Below are positions 10,307-20,473 of a DNA stretch of 64,000 bases, piece by piece. This DNA is from Bauldia sp. GTDB taxonomy: Bacteria > Pseudomonadota > Alphaproteobacteria > Rhizobiales > Kaistiaceae. The notes under the pieces were generated by a model. It made no database searches and was not told the origin of the DNA. It saw nothing but the letters and a program-made list of their open reading frames with translations. The stretch is from positions 186,001 through 250,000 of the forward strand of contig JANQRX010000010.1 of assembly GCA_028284325.1 (NCBI GenBank), read 5' to 3'. The stretch's first letter is position 1; every line of letters begins with the position of its first letter. The position numbers were made by a program, and so were the translations under genes.

Positions 10307-13198
10307 TCAGGCGGGCACCTCTTCCTCCTCATGGCTTCCCGCCGGCCGGAAGATGAGCCGGCTGGCTTCCGCCGCCGTCATCGGCTGGCCGTACAGGAAG
10401 CCCTGTACGTACTCGCACCCGAGTTCGTAGAGATCGACCTCGTCGGCTTCGCTTTCCGCACCTTCCGCCACCACCTCCATGCCGAGGTCGTGGGCGAGCG
10501 CCACGATCGAGCGCAGGATGACGTGCGAGCCGCTGCTGCGTCCGCGCACGAACGCCTTGTCGATCTTGATGGTGTCGAACGGGAAGCGCTGGAGGTAGGA
10601 CAGCGACGAGTAGCCGGTGCCGAAGTCGTCGAGCGAGAGGCCCGCGCCCAGTTCGCGCACCCGGGTGAGCACCTGGGCGGTGTACTCGGGGTTCTCCATC
10701 ACCAGGTTCTCGGTCACCTCGAGCTTGAGGGAGCCGGGCCTGAGGTTGGAGCGCACGAGGACCGTCTTCACGTCGTTGATGAGGTCATGGCGCAGCAACT
10801 GACGGCTAGAAATGTTGACGCTGGCGAACAGATGGACAGAGCGTCCGAGCCCCTCCTGCCATTCGGCCAGTTGCCGTGCGGCGCGGTCGAGCACAAACAG
10901 GCCAAGCGGGATGATCAGGCCGGTGCGTTCCGCAAGCGGGATGAAGTCGCCGGGCGGAATGCGGCCGAGCTTGGGATGATCCCACCTGACCAGCGCCTCG
11001 AAGCCGGCGATGGTCTTGTCCTCCAGCCGCACGATCGGCTGGTAGAGGACCTTGATCTCCTCCCGCCCCAGCGCGCGCCGCAGGTCGGATTCCAGCGTCG
11101 CGAGATCGCTGCCGTGCTGACGCAGCGCCGGCCGGAAGGCCTCGATGCGGTCGCCGCCCATGCGCTTGGCGTGGAAGGTCCCCATCTCGGCGTCCTTGAC
11201 CAGCTCCGCCGCCTCGGTCTGTTCGCCGTCGTGCATCGCCAGGCCGATCGACGCGGTGAGGAAGATCTCCTTCTCGCCCAGCGTGATCGGCGCCCGGAGC
11301 GTCCGTCGGACCGATTCGGCAAAGGCCGCCACGCGCTCGGCCTTGGTTTCGGAGATGAGCATGAAGGCGAACTGGTCGCCGGAGATGCGCGCGAGCGTGT
11401 CCTGCGGCTTCAACAGCCGCGCCAGCCGGCGGGCGATCGTCAGGAGAATGGAATCGCCGACCGCCAGCCCGAACCCGTCGTTGACCTGCTTGAAGCGGTC
11501 CACGTCGAGCACGAACACCGACGGCCGCGTCGTGTCCTCGGCCTTGGCCCGCGTCATGGCCGCGCCGAGGCGGTCGAGGAACAGTTCCCGGTTCGGCAGG
11601 CCGGTGAGGTTGTCGTGGACGGCGTCGTGGAGGAGCCGCTCTTCCGAGGTCCGTTCCTCGGTCACGTCGAGCATGGTGCCGATACAGCGCAGCACCTCGC
11701 CGTCGGAGCCGAGCACCGGCCGGGCGCGCAGGTGGAACCAGCGGTAATGGCCGTCTTCGCAGCGAAGGCGGAAGTCGTGGGAGATGCGCCCCCGCCGGGT
11801 CTCGACAATGGTGTCGAGGGCCGCCTTGAAGCGGTCCCGGTCGCCGGCATGGAGCACTTCGAGCCAGGTGCGCGCCGGCCCCGCCAGCGTGCCGCGTTCG
11901 AGCCCAAGGAGGTTCTCCGCCTCCTGGCCGGTGAAGATCCGGTCGCTGACCACGTCCCAGTCCCAGACGATGTCGCCGGCACCCGTCAGCGCCAGCGCCC
12001 GGCGCTCCGCGTCGCCCAGCGGCCCGTGCATGACGACGCCACCGGCGAAGGCGTGCTGCATGACGGTGAACCCGATCAGGAGGACGATCAGGACGAGGCC
12101 GCCGGCGAGCGCCGGCTGGATTACGTCGTTGACCAGCGTGCCGGTGACGGTCAGCCACGCCGCCAGGATCCAGACCAGCAGGAGCGTCCAGGTGGGGATG
12201 AGCATGATCGCCCGGTCGAAGCCGTGGGTGGCCAGGTAGACGATGATGGCGAAGCCGAGCACCCCGGTGATGCCGACCGAGAAGCGGGCAATGCCGGAGG
12301 CGACCGCCGGTTCCAGCACCGACACCCCGGCGAGCAGCGTCAGGCCGACCAGCCAGCCGATCGTCAGATGGCTGTAGCGCACGTGCCAGCGGTTGAGATG
12401 GAGGTAGGTGTAGGCAAACACGACCAGCGACGCCGCCAGGAAGACCTCCGAAGCGGCGCGCCAAGCCTGGTTCGCGTCGGGCGAGATATCGATGACCCGG
12501 TTCCAGAAGCCGAAGTCGATGAGGATGAAGGCGAGCACCGCCCATGCCAGCGCCGCGGTCGCCGGGAACATCGCCGTCCCTTTGATGACGAAGACCACGG
12601 CCAGGAACAGCGCCAGCAGGCCGGCGATGCCCAGCACCATGCCGCGATAGAGCGTGTAGTTGTTGATGCTGTCCTTGTAGAAATCGGCGTCCCACATGTA
12701 GAGCTGCGGCAGCTTGGCCGACGTCAACTCCACCACGAGGGTGACCACCGATCCCGGATCGAGGGTGATGCGGAAGACGTCGGCTTCCTGGCTCGCCTGC
12801 CGGTCCGGGGCGAAGCCCTGGCTGGGCGTGATGTTGGCGATCCGCGAGGTGCCGAGATCGGGCCAGAACAGGCCCGAGCCGGCCATCAGATAGTGCTGCG
12901 CCACCAGGAGCCGGTCGATCTGCTGGTCGCCATTGTTGACCAGCGCGAAGACCGCCCAGTACGACGCGCTGTCATCGTTGGTCGCCCGCACCTCGATCCG
13001 GCGCACGATGCCGTCGGCGCCTGGCGCCGTCGACACCTGGATGCGTTCGCTCGGCTCGGAGAAGAACTGGAGCGCCGGGGTCAGGTCCAGCGTCCGGCCG
13101 TCGAGCGGCACGGCGACGGCATCGAGTGCGCGCGCATCCGTGCCGGCAACGGCCAGCACCAGCCATGCCAGGGCCAGAGCTGCAAACCGGCGAATCAA
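10307..13198 (-). CDS. 7TM sensor - PAS - GGDEF - EAL cyclic-di-GMP protein
   Basis: A 963-aa membrane signalling protein for cyclic-di-GMP. In order: signal peptide (1-25); a periplasmic domain of the 7TMR-DISM kind (about 30-180); seven hydrophobic helices (about 190-390); a PAS domain (about 395-515, ending [18 protein letters not shown]); GGDEF (about 525-690); EAL (about 700-945). The GGDEF signature reads SGDQF, so cyclase activity is doubtful. The EAL domain keeps [46 protein letters not shown] and VVAEGAE, hence probably an active phosphodiesterase. A GGAGG 7 nt upstream supports the TTG start at 13198. Confidence 0.93.
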   Translation of the reverse strand: MIRRFAALALAWLVLAVAGTDARALDAVAVPLDGRTLDLTPALQFFSEPSERIQVSTAPGADGIVRRIEVRATNDDSASYWAVFALVNNGDQQIDRLLVAQHYLMAGSGLFWPDLGTSRIANITPSQGFAPDRQASQEADVFRITLDPGSVVTLVVELTSAKLPQLYMWDADFYKDSINNYTLYRGMVLGIAGLLALFLAVVFVIKGTAMFPATAALAWAVLAFILIDFGFWNRVIDISPDANQAWRAASEVFLAASLVVFAYTYLHLNRWHVRYSHLTIGWLVGLTLLAGVSVLEPAVASGIARFSVGITGVLGFAIIVYLATHGFDRAIMLIPTWTLLLVWILAAWLTVTGTLVNDVIQPALAGGLVLIVLLIGFTVMQHAFAGGVVMHGPLGDAERRALALTGAGDIVWDWDVVSDRIFTGQEAENLLGLERGTLAGPARTWLEVLHAGDRDRFKAALDTIVETRRGRISHDFRLRCEDGHYRWFHLRARPVLGSDGEVLRCIGTMLDVTEERTSEERLLHDAVHDNLTGLPNRELFLDRLGAAMTRAKAEDTTRPSVFVLDVDRFKQVNDGFGLAVGDSILLTIARRLARLLKPQDTLARISGDQFAFMLISETKAERVAAFAESVRRTLRAPITLGEKEIFLTASIGLAMHDGEQTEAAELVKDAEMGTFHAKRMGGDRIEAFRPALRQHGSDLATLESDLRRALGREEIKVLYQPIVRLEDKTIAGFEALVRWDHPKLGRIPPGDFIPLAERTGLIIPLGLFVLDRAARQLAEWQEGLGRSVHLFASVNISSRQLLRHDLINDVKTVLVRSNLRPGSLKLEVTENLVMENPEYTAQVLTRVRELGAGLSLDDFGTGYSSLSYLQRFPFDTIKIDKAFVRGRSSGSHVILRSIVALAHDLGMEVVAEGAESEADEVDLYELGCEYVQGFLYGQPMTAAEASRLIFRPAGSHEEEEVPA

Positions 13199-13275
13199 AG
13201 GGCGGACCTCCGGAATCCCGACCGATACGATCGCAGACTACTAGGTCGATCAGGGAGTTAACACAAGCGCCGGTC

Positions 13276-13863
13276 TCAACCCCGCGGATCGTCGCGCACG
13301 CAGGCGAACAGCACATGGTCCTGCCAGCGCCCGTCGATGCACAGATAGCGGCGGGCGTAGCCTTCCCGCACGAAACCCACCCGTTTCAGCAGCCGCATGG
13401 ACGGCGCGTTGTCCGGCAGGCAGGCCGCCTCGATACGGTTCAATTGCAGCGTATCGAAGGCGAAACTGGCGACCGCGCGGACCGAGGCGGTCATGATCCC
13501 CTTGCCGGCGTAGCGCTCGCCCATCCAGTAGCCGAGGACCGCCGATTGCGAGACCCCGCGCTGCACGTGGCCGAGCGTCACCCCGCCGAGCAGCGTTTCG
13601 CCGTCCGGCGAGAAGATGAAGAACGGATAGCCGGAGCCGGCGCGGATATCCTGCTGGTAGCGGCGGATGCGCCGACGGAACGACATCCGCGTCAGGTCGT
13701 CGGACGGCCAGATCGGCTCCCATCGCGCCAGGAAGGTGCGGCTCTCCTCGCGCAGCTGCGCCCATTGCGGGTAGTCGTTCATGTTCGCCGGGCGCAGAAG
13801 CACCTGCTCGCCGCGCAGCGTGGGGTAGATCGGGTTGGTGGTGAACGACCGCAGAAGCGCCAT
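13276..13863 (-). CDS. GNAT family N-acetyltransferase, RimJ/RimL-like
   Basis: A 195-aa acetyltransferase of the type that modifies ribosomal protein N-termini or other amines. Features are VLLRPANMNDYPQWAQLRE at the start, LGYWMGERYAGKGIMTASVRAV with the acetyl-CoA pyrophosphate loop, and LNRIEAACLPDNAPSMRLLKRVGFVREG, the RimJ-type C-terminal motif. It starts 11 nt after the M16 peptidase and is presumably the last gene of thrC-M16-GNAT. The substrate cannot be assigned from sequence. Confidence 0.92.
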   Translation of the reverse strand: MALLRSFTTNPIYPTLRGEQVLLRPANMNDYPQWAQLREESRTFLARWEPIWPSDDLTRMSFRRRIRRYQQDIRAGSGYPFFIFSPDGETLLGGVTLGHVQRGVSQSAVLGYWMGERYAGKGIMTASVRAVASFAFDTLQLNRIEAACLPDNAPSMRLLKRVGFVREGYARRYLCIDGRWQDHVLFACVRDDPRG

Positions 13864-13874
13864 GCGTCTCGACC

Positions 13875-15149
13875 TCAGGTCGCCGTGAGGCCCTGGAAGC
13901 GCGCGCCGATAGCGCTGCTGTCCGGCAGGTCGCCGATCCTGCCGACGGCGGCGATGGTCGGCCGGCTTCCGCTCATGATCCGCGCCGCCACCCTGCGGAT
14001 GTCGTCGCTGGTGATGGCGCCCGTGCGCTCCAGCAACTCGTCGGTGGGGATCGCGCGACCGAAGAGCTGCAACTGCCGCGCAAGCTGGCCGGCGCGCGAC
14101 GCCGGGTGTTCGAGCGTCATCAGAAGGCCGGCGCGCAACTGCGCCTTGGCCCTGGACAATTCCTCGTCGCTGACCTCGTCGGTCACGCGCGCCAGCTCAT
14201 CAAGAATGATCGGCATCAGCGCCTTCACGTCCTCGGGGCTGGTCGCCGCGTGCACACCGAAGACGCCGGTATCGGCGAAGGCCCAGTGGAAGGCGTAGAT
14301 CGAGTAGCACAGGCCCCGTTTCTCGCGCACCTCCTGGAACAGGCGGGACGACATGCCGCCGCCGAGGATGCCCGCCAGCAATTGCGCGGTGTAGTAGTCC
14401 TCCGACGCGTAGGAGCAGCCCTCGAAGCCGAGGATGATCTGGGTCTCCATCAGGTCGCGGTGCTCGAAGTGCTCGCCGCCGACATAACGCGCCGGCGCGT
14501 TGTCGGGCGCGGCCTGCGACGGGACATCGCCGAACCACTGTTCGGCCCGCGCCACCAGCGCGTCGTGGTCCAGCGACCCGGCCGCCGACACCACCATCGA
14601 CGGTCCGCGGTACTGGCGCTGCAGATACCGGTCGAGCATGTCGGGCGCGACCTGCGACACCGTGGCCGCCGTGCCCAGGATCGAACGGCCGATCGCCTGA
14701 TCGGGATAGGCGGTTTCGGAGAACAGGTCGTAGACCAGGTCGTCGGGCGTGTCGCGGGCGGCGCCGATCTCCTGCAGGATCACGTGCTTCTCGCGCTCCA
14801 GCTCGTCGGGATCGAACACGGCGTTGCGCAGGATGTCGCCCAGGATGTCGAGCCCAAGATCCACGTCGGCCTTGAGCGTACGGGCATAATACGACGTTGT
14901 TTCGACGCTGGTCGACGCGTTCACCTCACCGCCGACCGCCTCGATTTCCTCGACGATCTCCGATGCCGTCCGGCTCTTGGTGCCCTTGAACGCCATGTGC
15001 TCCAGGAGGTGGCTGAGGCCATGTTCCTGATCGCGTTCCGACCGGGCGCCGGTGCCGACCCACACCCCCAACGCGGCGCTCTCCAGATGATCCATCGGGT
15101 GCGACACCACGGTGAGGCCGGAGGCCAGCGTTGACAGGCGCACCGTCAC
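13875..15149 (-). CDS. M16 family zinc metallopeptidase (mitochondrial processing peptidase-like)
   Basis: A 424-aa pitrilysin-family peptidase, the bacterial counterpart of the mitochondrial processing peptidase beta subunit. The inverted zinc motif HLLEHMAFKGT (HxxEH) is near residue 49, with the third ligand region in EREKHVILQEIGAARD about 75 residues later; RGLCYSIYAFHWAF is the C-terminal domain motif. Bacterial substrates are poorly known. The GTG at 15149 overlaps the thrC stop (GTGA). The thrC-M16 pairing recurs in alphaproteobacteria. Confidence 0.95.
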   Translation of the reverse strand: MTVRLSTLASGLTVVSHPMDHLESAALGVWVGTGARSERDQEHGLSHLLEHMAFKGTKSRTASEIVEEIEAVGGEVNASTSVETTSYYARTLKADVDLGLDILGDILRNAVFDPDELEREKHVILQEIGAARDTPDDLVYDLFSETAYPDQAIGRSILGTAATVSQVAPDMLDRYLQRQYRGPSMVVSAAGSLDHDALVARAEQWFGDVPSQAAPDNAPARYVGGEHFEHRDLMETQIILGFEGCSYASEDYYTAQLLAGILGGGMSSRLFQEVREKRGLCYSIYAFHWAFADTGVFGVHAATSPEDVKALMPIILDELARVTDEVSDEELSRAKAQLRAGLLMTLEHPASRAGQLARQLQLFGRAIPTDELLERTGAITSDDIRRVAARIMSGSRPTIAAVGRIGDLPDSSAIGARFQGLTAT

Positions 15150-16558
15150 AACGTCGCGCCCTCGAGCGCCGCGCGCGATCGCGCGGCCACGAACGCTTCC
15201 ACCGCCGCAACGTCGTTGGGCAGGTCTTCGAGCCGTTCATCGGCGGTGAGGATGTGCTGCAGGCGTGCCGGCAGCTCCGGCTTGACGCCCGTCGCGGCGG
15301 CGACCGCGTCGGGGAACTTCGCCGGATGCGCGGTCGCGAGCGTCACCATCGGTGTGTCGCGCCGGCCGAAGCGCCGCGCCACCGACAGGCCGACCGCCGT
15401 ATGCGGGTCGGCGAGGTAGCCGGCCTCGCGGTGGAGCGTCCGCGCCGCGTCCGCTGCCTCCTCCTCGCTCGCCCGTCCCGCGTCGAAGTCCGTGCGGATG
15501 GCGGTGAGCGCCTCGGCCGCGATCTCGAAGGCCCCACTCTGCGCCAGTCCGGCCATCATGGCGCGAATGGTCGCTGCCTCGCCGCCGACCGCCTCGAACA
15601 GGAGCCGCTCGAAATTGGACGAGACCTGGATGTCCATGGACGGCGAGGTCGTGGCGACGACGGGCCTGAGTTCGTAGCGGCCGGTCGCCACGGCCCGCGT
15701 CAGGATGTCGTTGGCGTTGCTGGCGATGGTCAGCCGGTCGATTGGCAGCCCCATGCGGCGCGCCACGTGGCCGGCATAGATGTCGCCGAAATTGCCGGTG
15801 GGCACGGTGAAGGAGATCGCCCGGCCCGGGGCGCCGAGCGCCACCGCGGCCGTGAAGTAGTAGGTGATCTGGCCGAGGATGCGGGCCCAGTTGATCGAGT
15901 TCACGCCCGCCAGACGAACCCGCTCGCGAAAGCCGGCGTTGCCGAACATGGCCTTGAGGATGCGCTGGCAGTCGTCGAACGTGCCGTCGATTGCGCAGAC
16001 GTGGACGTTGTCGGCGCCGGTGGTGGTCATCTGCCGCTGCTGGATCGGTGCGATCCGGCCGCGCGGGAACAGGATGAACACGTCGGCGTTGTCGCGGCCG
16101 CTGAACGCCTCGACCGCGGCCGCGCCGGTATCGCCGGAGGTGGCCCCCACGATGGTGACCCGCTCGCGACGTTCGGCGAGCACATGGTCCATCAGCCGCG
16201 CCAGCAACTGCATGGCCACGTCCTTGAAGGCCAGCGTCGGACCATGGAAGAGTTCGAGGATCCAGTGGCCGGGCGCAACCTGCACCAGCGGTGCGACCGC
16301 CGGATGGTCGAATCCGGCATAGGCGTCGCGGCACATTGCGCCGAGATCGTCGTCGGCGATGGCGTCACCGACGAACGGCCGGACGATCCTGAAGGCGGCA
16401 TCATGGAACGGCTGCCCGGCGAGATCGGCGATGTCGTCGCGGCTGAACACGGGCCATTGGTCGGGGACATACAGCCCCCCGTCGCTCGCCAGGCCCGCCA
16501 GCAGGATATCGGAGAAGGCCGAAGCCGGCGCCTCGCCGCGGGTACTCACATACTTCAT
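15146..16558 (-). CDS. thrC: Threonine synthase
   Basis: PLP enzyme converting O-phosphohomoserine to threonine. The 470-aa protein is the long (yeast/E. coli-type) form: MKYVSTRGEAP at the N-terminus, HGPTLAFKDVAMQLLARLM with the PLP lysine, GATSGDTGAAAVEAFSGR for phosphate binding, and FTVPTGNFGDIYAG. The ATG at 16558 follows AGGGAGAGA on the minus strand. It heads a block with the M16 peptidase and GNAT genes and is divergent from the lipoprotein gene. Confidence 0.97.
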   Translation of the reverse strand: MKYVSTRGEAPASAFSDILLAGLASDGGLYVPDQWPVFSRDDIADLAGQPFHDAAFRIVRPFVGDAIADDDLGAMCRDAYAGFDHPAVAPLVQVAPGHWILELFHGPTLAFKDVAMQLLARLMDHVLAERRERVTIVGATSGDTGAAAVEAFSGRDNADVFILFPRGRIAPIQQRQMTTTGADNVHVCAIDGTFDDCQRILKAMFGNAGFRERVRLAGVNSINWARILGQITYYFTAAVALGAPGRAISFTVPTGNFGDIYAGHVARRMGLPIDRLTIASNANDILTRAVATGRYELRPVVATTSPSMDIQVSSNFERLLFEAVGGEAATIRAMMAGLAQSGAFEIAAEALTAIRTDFDAGRASEEEAADAARTLHREAGYLADPHTAVGLSVARRFGRRDTPMVTLATAHPAKFPDAVAAATGVKPELPARLQHILTADERLEDLPNDVAAVEAFVAARSRAALEGATL

Positions 16559-16711
16559 TCTGTCTGTATATCTCTCCCTCGGCGTCTCGCTCTCGCCGTG
16601 ATCGGAACGTAACCGTCGCAGTAGCCTGCGGCAACCGCGCCCCGGGCCCGGTCTCGAATCGCGGCCGCCGGGTTGCTATGAGAGGACGCCAGTTTGAGTG
16701 AGGAGCGCATC

Positions 16712-17272
16712 ATGTCAGCATCCGAGCCCCGTTACCGCCGCCTGATCGCCGTCGTCGCGCTGGCGATGTTTGCCGCCGGGTGTTCAAGCACCGGAGGCGG
16801 GCTCTTTAGCCGCGGTGGCAGCAGCTCGGAGATCGATCCGGATTTCTTCCGCAAGCAGGCGTTCTGCCCTCCGGTGCAGGTGCGGAGCGGTACGGAAACC
16901 TTCCAGATCTTCGAGCGCGGGCAGGAGGGCAACGCCGGCGCCGTGCGCTACCAGGCGTCGCTGGGCAAGACCGCGCGCGAGTGCAGCCGTCCCGATCCGC
17001 AGACGCTCGCCGTCAAGATCGGTCTTGAGGGTCGCGTGGTCGCCGGTCCCAGAGGCGGCGCCGGGCAGGTCGACCTGCCGCTGCGCGTCGCGGCGGCCAA
17101 GCAGAGCACCAACGACCTTCTGTTTTCCCAGCTCTACCGACTCACGGTTCCGGTGCAGGCCCCGTCGTTCAGTGTCGATTTCTCGCAGGTCATCAGCGAT
17201 GTCCGTTTCGCGGTCGCGCCCGAGGATCAGGACATCATCGTCTTCGTGGGCTTCGACCAGGGCCCCGGTTGA
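16712..17272 (+). CDS. Putative lipoprotein of unknown function
   Basis: A 186-aa exported protein with an N-terminal hydrophobic stretch (LIAVVALAMFAAGC) ending in a lipobox cysteine, so probably acylated at about residue 26. After a Gly/Ser linker the mature part includes CPPVQVRSGTETFQIFERG and a C-terminal beta-rich region ending in VAPEDQDIIVFVGF. I do not recognise a named family; similar lipoproteins occur in alphaproteobacteria. GAGGAG at 16700-16705 favours ATG 16712 over the TTG at 16694. It sits just upstream of the glycine riboswitch but is likely a separate unit. Confidence 0.78.
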   Translation: MSASEPRYRRLIAVVALAMFAAGCSSTGGGLFSRGGSSSEIDPDFFRKQAFCPPVQVRSGTETFQIFERGQEGNAGAVRYQASLGKTARECSRPDPQTLAVKIGLEGRVVAGPRGGAGQVDLPLRVAAAKQSTNDLLFSQLYRLTVPVQAPSFSVDFSQVISDVRFAVAPEDQDIIVFVGFDQGPG

Positions 17273-17298
17273 TCGCCGGTCGGCGTCCGCGCTACATT
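17269..17298 (+). promoter_or_regulatory. Candidate promoter of the gcv operon
   Basis: TTGATC (17269-17274) and TACATT (17293-17298) are separated by 18 nt and lie about 45 nt upstream of the first riboswitch aptamer. The -35 element overlaps the stop codon of the lipoprotein gene. This is a pattern match only; the transcription start has not been seen. Confidence 0.4.
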
Positions 17299-17343
17299 AC
17301 GTGAGTCCGGGATGTTGTCGCATGCCGGAAAAGTACCGAGTTT

Positions 17344-17520
17344 GACGGTCGGGAGAGGCCGCGTCAGCGGCGCCGAAGGAGCAACCGCCCCGGAAACTCT
17401 CAGGCAAAAGGACCGACCGTCAAAGACACTCTGGAAAGCAGTGGCCGCCTCGCGCGTCCATTCACCGACGGAGTAACCGCCCCACGGCGGGAATCTCTCA
17501 GGTTCATCCGACAGAGGGGG
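17344..17520 (+). ncRNA. Tandem glycine riboswitch
   Basis: Two consecutive glycine aptamers in the leader of the glycine cleavage operon. The first is closed by GACGGTC (17344-17350) pairing with GACCGTC (17415-17421) and contains the conserved GGAGAGGCC, GCCGAAGGAGCAA and GAAACTCTCAGGCAAAAGGAC segments. A very short linker leads to the second, which begins ACACTCTGGA and carries ACCGACGGAGTAACC, GAATCTCTCAGG and ends in CCGACAGAGGGGG. This class switches gcv genes on when glycine is plentiful. The end of the second aptamer is about 43 nt from the gcvT start, so control could be at translation or by termination; no obvious U-rich terminator is seen. Confidence 0.95.
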
Positions 17521-17563
17521 CACGCGCAGGCGCGCGTCGTGCTGTTCTGATCGGGGACCTGAG

Positions 17564-18730
17564 ATGACCGAAACCGATACCGACCAACCGGCCGAAATCC
17601 AGGAAGATCTGGAGACCACGCCGCTCGCCGCGCTGCACGAAAGCCTCGGTGGGCGCATGGTGCCGTTCGCCGGCTACCGCATGCCCGTGCAGTTTCCCGC
17701 CGGTATCCTTGCCGAGCACGAACAGGTCCGCACCGCCGCGGGCCTCTTCGATGTCTCGCATATGGTGCAGCTGTCGTTGCGCGGCCCGAGCGCTGACGCG
17801 ACGACGGCGGCGGTGGAAGCCATCACACCGGCGGAGGTCGCCGGCCTCAAGCCGGGACGGATGCGTTACACCGTCTTCCTCAACGACGAGGGCGGCATCG
17901 TCGACGATCTCATCGTCACCCGCCCCGCGCAGGACGAGGCGGAGACCGACCGTTTGGGGCTCGTGGTGAACGCCGCGCGCCGCGACGCCGATCTCGCTTA
18001 TCTCGGCGAACGGCTTGATCCCTCGATCACCATCGAGCTTCACGACGATCGCGCGCTGCTCGCGCTTCAGGGCCCGGAGGCCGCCGCCGTCCTCGCCGAC
18101 CACTGCGACGGTGTCGGCGACATGCTCTTCATGTCGGCCGCGACCACGACCTTCAACGGCATCCCCTGCGGGGTCTCGCGATCAGGCTATACCGGCGAGG
18201 ACGGGTTCGAGCTGTCGGTTGCCGACAGCGACGCGACCGCAGTCGCCGGGACCCTTCTTGCTGACGGTCGCGTCGAGCCGATCGGGCTCGGCGCCCGCGA
18301 TTCGCTGCGCCTCGAGGCCGGGCTCTGCCTCTACGGCCACGATCTCGACGAAACCACCAGCCCCGTCGAGGCCGGGCTCGCCTTCACCATCGGCAAGCGC
18401 CGTCGCGAAACCGGAGGGTTTCCCGGCGCCACCAGGATTCTTGGCGAACTCGCCGACGGTGCGCGCCGTCGTCGCGTCGGCATCGTCTTCGACGGCCGCG
18501 CGCCCGCGCGCGAGGGGGCCGCGCTGATCGCCGACGGCGCCACGATCGGCCACGTGACCTCGGGCGGCTTCTCGCCCACGCTCCAGCGACCGATCGCCAT
18601 GGGCTACGTCGCATCGGCCCATGCGGCCGACGGCACGGCCGTGGCGGCCCGCGTCCGCACCCGCGAGCTTGCCGGCCGTGTGGCGCCAATGCCGTTTGTA
18701 CCCACCCGCTACTACAGACGACCTGCTTGA
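17564..18730 (+). CDS. gcvT: Glycine cleavage system T protein (aminomethyltransferase)
   Basis: Transfers the methylene group from aminomethyl-lipoyl GcvH to tetrahydrofolate, releasing ammonia. The 388-aa protein has [19 protein letters not shown] at the N-terminus, [14 protein letters not shown], the folate-site [14 protein letters not shown] near residue 207 and [20 protein letters not shown] near residue 245. It follows a tandem glycine riboswitch and is the first gene of gcvT-gcvH-gcvPA-gcvPB, which together form the complete cleavage system apart from dihydrolipoamide dehydrogenase. Confidence 0.97.
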   Translation: MTETDTDQPAEIQEDLETTPLAALHESLGGRMVPFAGYRMPVQFPAGILAEHEQVRTAAGLFDVSHMVQLSLRGPSADATTAAVEAITPAEVAGLKPGRMRYTVFLNDEGGIVDDLIVTRPAQDEAETDRLGLVVNAARRDADLAYLGERLDPSITIELHDDRALLALQGPEAAAVLADHCDGVGDMLFMSAATTTFNGIPCGVSRSGYTGEDGFELSVADSDATAVAGTLLADGRVEPIGLGARDSLRLEAGLCLYGHDLDETTSPVEAGLAFTIGKRRRETGGFPGATRILGELADGARRRRVGIVFDGRAPAREGAALIADGATIGHVTSGGFSPTLQRPIAMGYVASAHAADGTAVAARVRTRELAGRVAPMPFVPTRYYRRPA

Positions 18731-18744
18731 GAGGAGGTAACGCG

Positions 18745-19116
18745 ATGAGCACGCATTACACCAGGGACCACGAGTGGATTCGCGTGGAGGGCGATGCCGC
18801 ACTGGTCGGCATCAGCAACTATGCGCAGGAGCAGCTCGGCGACATCGTCTTCATCGAGCTTCCGGCAACCGGCAAGTCGTTCAAGAAGGGTGACGAGTTC
18901 GCGGTGGTCGAATCGGTCAAGGCCGCGAGCGAGGTCTACATGCCGGTCTCGGGCGAAGTGATCGAAGCCAATGCGGCCCTCGGCGACGATCCGGCCAGCG
19001 TCAACAGCGCGGCCGAGACCGACGGCTGGCTCGTGCGCGTCAAGCTGTCCGACGCGGCCGAGCTCGAGGCGCTGCTGGATGCCGACGCCTACGCAGCCTA
19101 TCTCGGCACCCTCTGA
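18745..19116 (+). CDS. gcvH: Glycine cleavage system H protein
   Basis: Lipoyl carrier that shuttles the aminomethyl group between P, T and L proteins. The 123-aa protein has [13 protein letters not shown] at the start, [20 protein letters not shown], and the lipoylation site [21 protein letters not shown] with the modified lysine near residue 62. GAGGAGGT at 18731-18738 gives a strong ribosome-binding site for ATG 18745. Fourteen nt separate it from gcvT. Confidence 0.97.
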   Translation: MSTHYTRDHEWIRVEGDAALVGISNYAQEQLGDIVFIELPATGKSFKKGDEFAVVESVKAASEVYMPVSGEVIEANAALGDDPASVNSAAETDGWLVRVKLSDAAELEALLDADAYAAYLGTL

Positions 19117-19126
19117 AAGGCCCGCC

Positions 19127-20473
19127 ATGCGCTACCTTCCGCACAGCGAGACCGACCGGGCGACGATGCTCGCGCGGATCGGTGCCGCCACCATCGACGA
19201 CCTGTTCGCCGATATCCCTGAGGACGCCCGCGCGCCGGTCTATGCCGGCCTTCCCGACGCCAAGAGCGAGTTCGCGGTCGAGCGCGAACTTGCGACGTAC
19301 GCGGACAGGAACGTCGCCGCCGGTGCGGCGCCCTTCTTCGTCGGAGCGGGAGCCTACCGGCACCATGTCCCGGCGACGGTCGATCACATCATCCAACGGT
19401 CGGAGTTCATGACCGCCTACACGCCCTACCAGCCGGAGATCGCGCAGGGCACGCTGCAGGTGCTGTTCGAGTTCCAGACCCAGGTCGCGCGGCTGACCGG
19501 CATGGAGGTTGCCAACGCCTCGATGTATGACGGCTCGACCGCCGCCGCCGAGGCGGTCCTGATGGCGCACCGGATCACCCGGCGCGGCAAGGCGATCGTC
19601 TCCGGCGGCGTTCATCCCCAGTATCGCGATGTCATCGACACCGTGTCGCGCGCCTCGGGGCACCCGGTCGACAATCTGCCACCCGATCCCGGCGGAACGG
19701 AGGACATCGCCGCCGCCATCGATGGGGACACCTCGTGCGTCGTCGTCCAGATGCCCTCCTTCTACGGCCATCTGCGCGACCTCGGCCCCATCGCCACCCG
19801 CGCCCATGAGGCCGGAGCCCTGCTCGTGGCGGTGTTCACCGAAGCCGTCGCCTTCGGCGCCATCACCCCGCCGGGCGCCATGGGTGCCGACATTGTCGCC
19901 GGGGAAGGGCAGTCGATCGGCAATCCGCTCACCTTCGGTGGCCCCTATGTCGGCCTACTGGCCGCGCGGGCGAAGCACGTCCGGCAGATGCCCGGACGGC
20001 TCGCCGGGGAGACCGTCGACGCCGACGGCCGCCGCGGCTTCGTGCTCACACTGTCGACCCGCGAGCAGCACATCCGCCGTGATCGAGCGACATCGAATAT
20101 CTGTACGAATTCAGGTCTTTGTGCGCTGGCCTTCAGTGTTCACATGACGCTTCTGGGCGATGCCGGCCTCAAGCGCCTGGCCGCCCTCAACCACGCCAAC
20201 GCCGTCCGTCTGGCCGAGACGCTGGCCGCGGTTCCGGGCGTGACGGTGCTGAACGAGACCTTCTTCAACGAGTTCACCATCCGCGTGCCGGGTGACGCTG
20301 CCGAGATCGTCGAGCGCCTGGCGGAAGCCGGCGTGCTGGGCGGTGTGCCGGTGTCGCGGCTTCAGGGCCGCGGCAAGGGGCTCGACGACCTGATCGTCGT
20401 CGCCGCGACCGAACTGACGAGCGCCGAGGACGACCAAGCCTTCGCCGCCGCGCTCGCGGAGGTGACATCATGA
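19127..20473 (+). CDS. gcvPA: Glycine dehydrogenase (decarboxylating) subunit 1
   Basis: N-terminal half of the P protein, here a separate 448-aa subunit. Recognisable are [53 protein letters not shown] and [18 protein letters not shown]. In two-subunit P proteins this chain pairs with GcvPB to form the PLP enzyme that decarboxylates glycine. ATG 19127 is 10 nt after the gcvH stop; the longer frame overlapping gcvH is spurious. The last codons overlap the gcvPB start (ATGA). Confidence 0.97.
   Translation: MRYLPHSETDRATMLARIGAATIDDLFADIPEDARAPVYAGLPDAKSEFAVERELATYADRNVAAGAAPFFVGAGAYRHHVPATVDHIIQRSEFMTAYTPYQPEIAQGTLQVLFEFQTQVARLTGMEVANASMYDGSTAAAEAVLMAHRITRRGKAIVSGGVHPQYRDVIDTVSRASGHPVDNLPPDPGGTEDIAAAIDGDTSCVVVQMPSFYGHLRDLGPIATRAHEAGALLVAVFTEAVAFGAITPPGAMGADIVAGEGQSIGNPLTFGGPYVGLLAARAKHVRQMPGRLAGETVDADGRRGFVLTLSTREQHIRRDRATSNICTNSGLCALAFSVHMTLLGDAGLKRLAALNHANAVRLAETLAAVPGVTVLNETFFNEFTIRVPGDAAEIVERLAEAGVLGGVPVSRLQGRGKGLDDLIVVAATELTSAEDDQAFAAALAEVTS

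Noticed and set aside
10331-13261. A 976-codon open frame antisense to the GGDEF-EAL gene
   Set aside because: It is a high-GC shadow: the composition is Arg/His/Asp/Glu-rich, with no domain, while the opposite strand has clear catalytic motifs.
13257-13262. GTTAAC near the start of the GGDEF-EAL gene
   Set aside because: A lone 6-bp site is too short to call as a regulator target.
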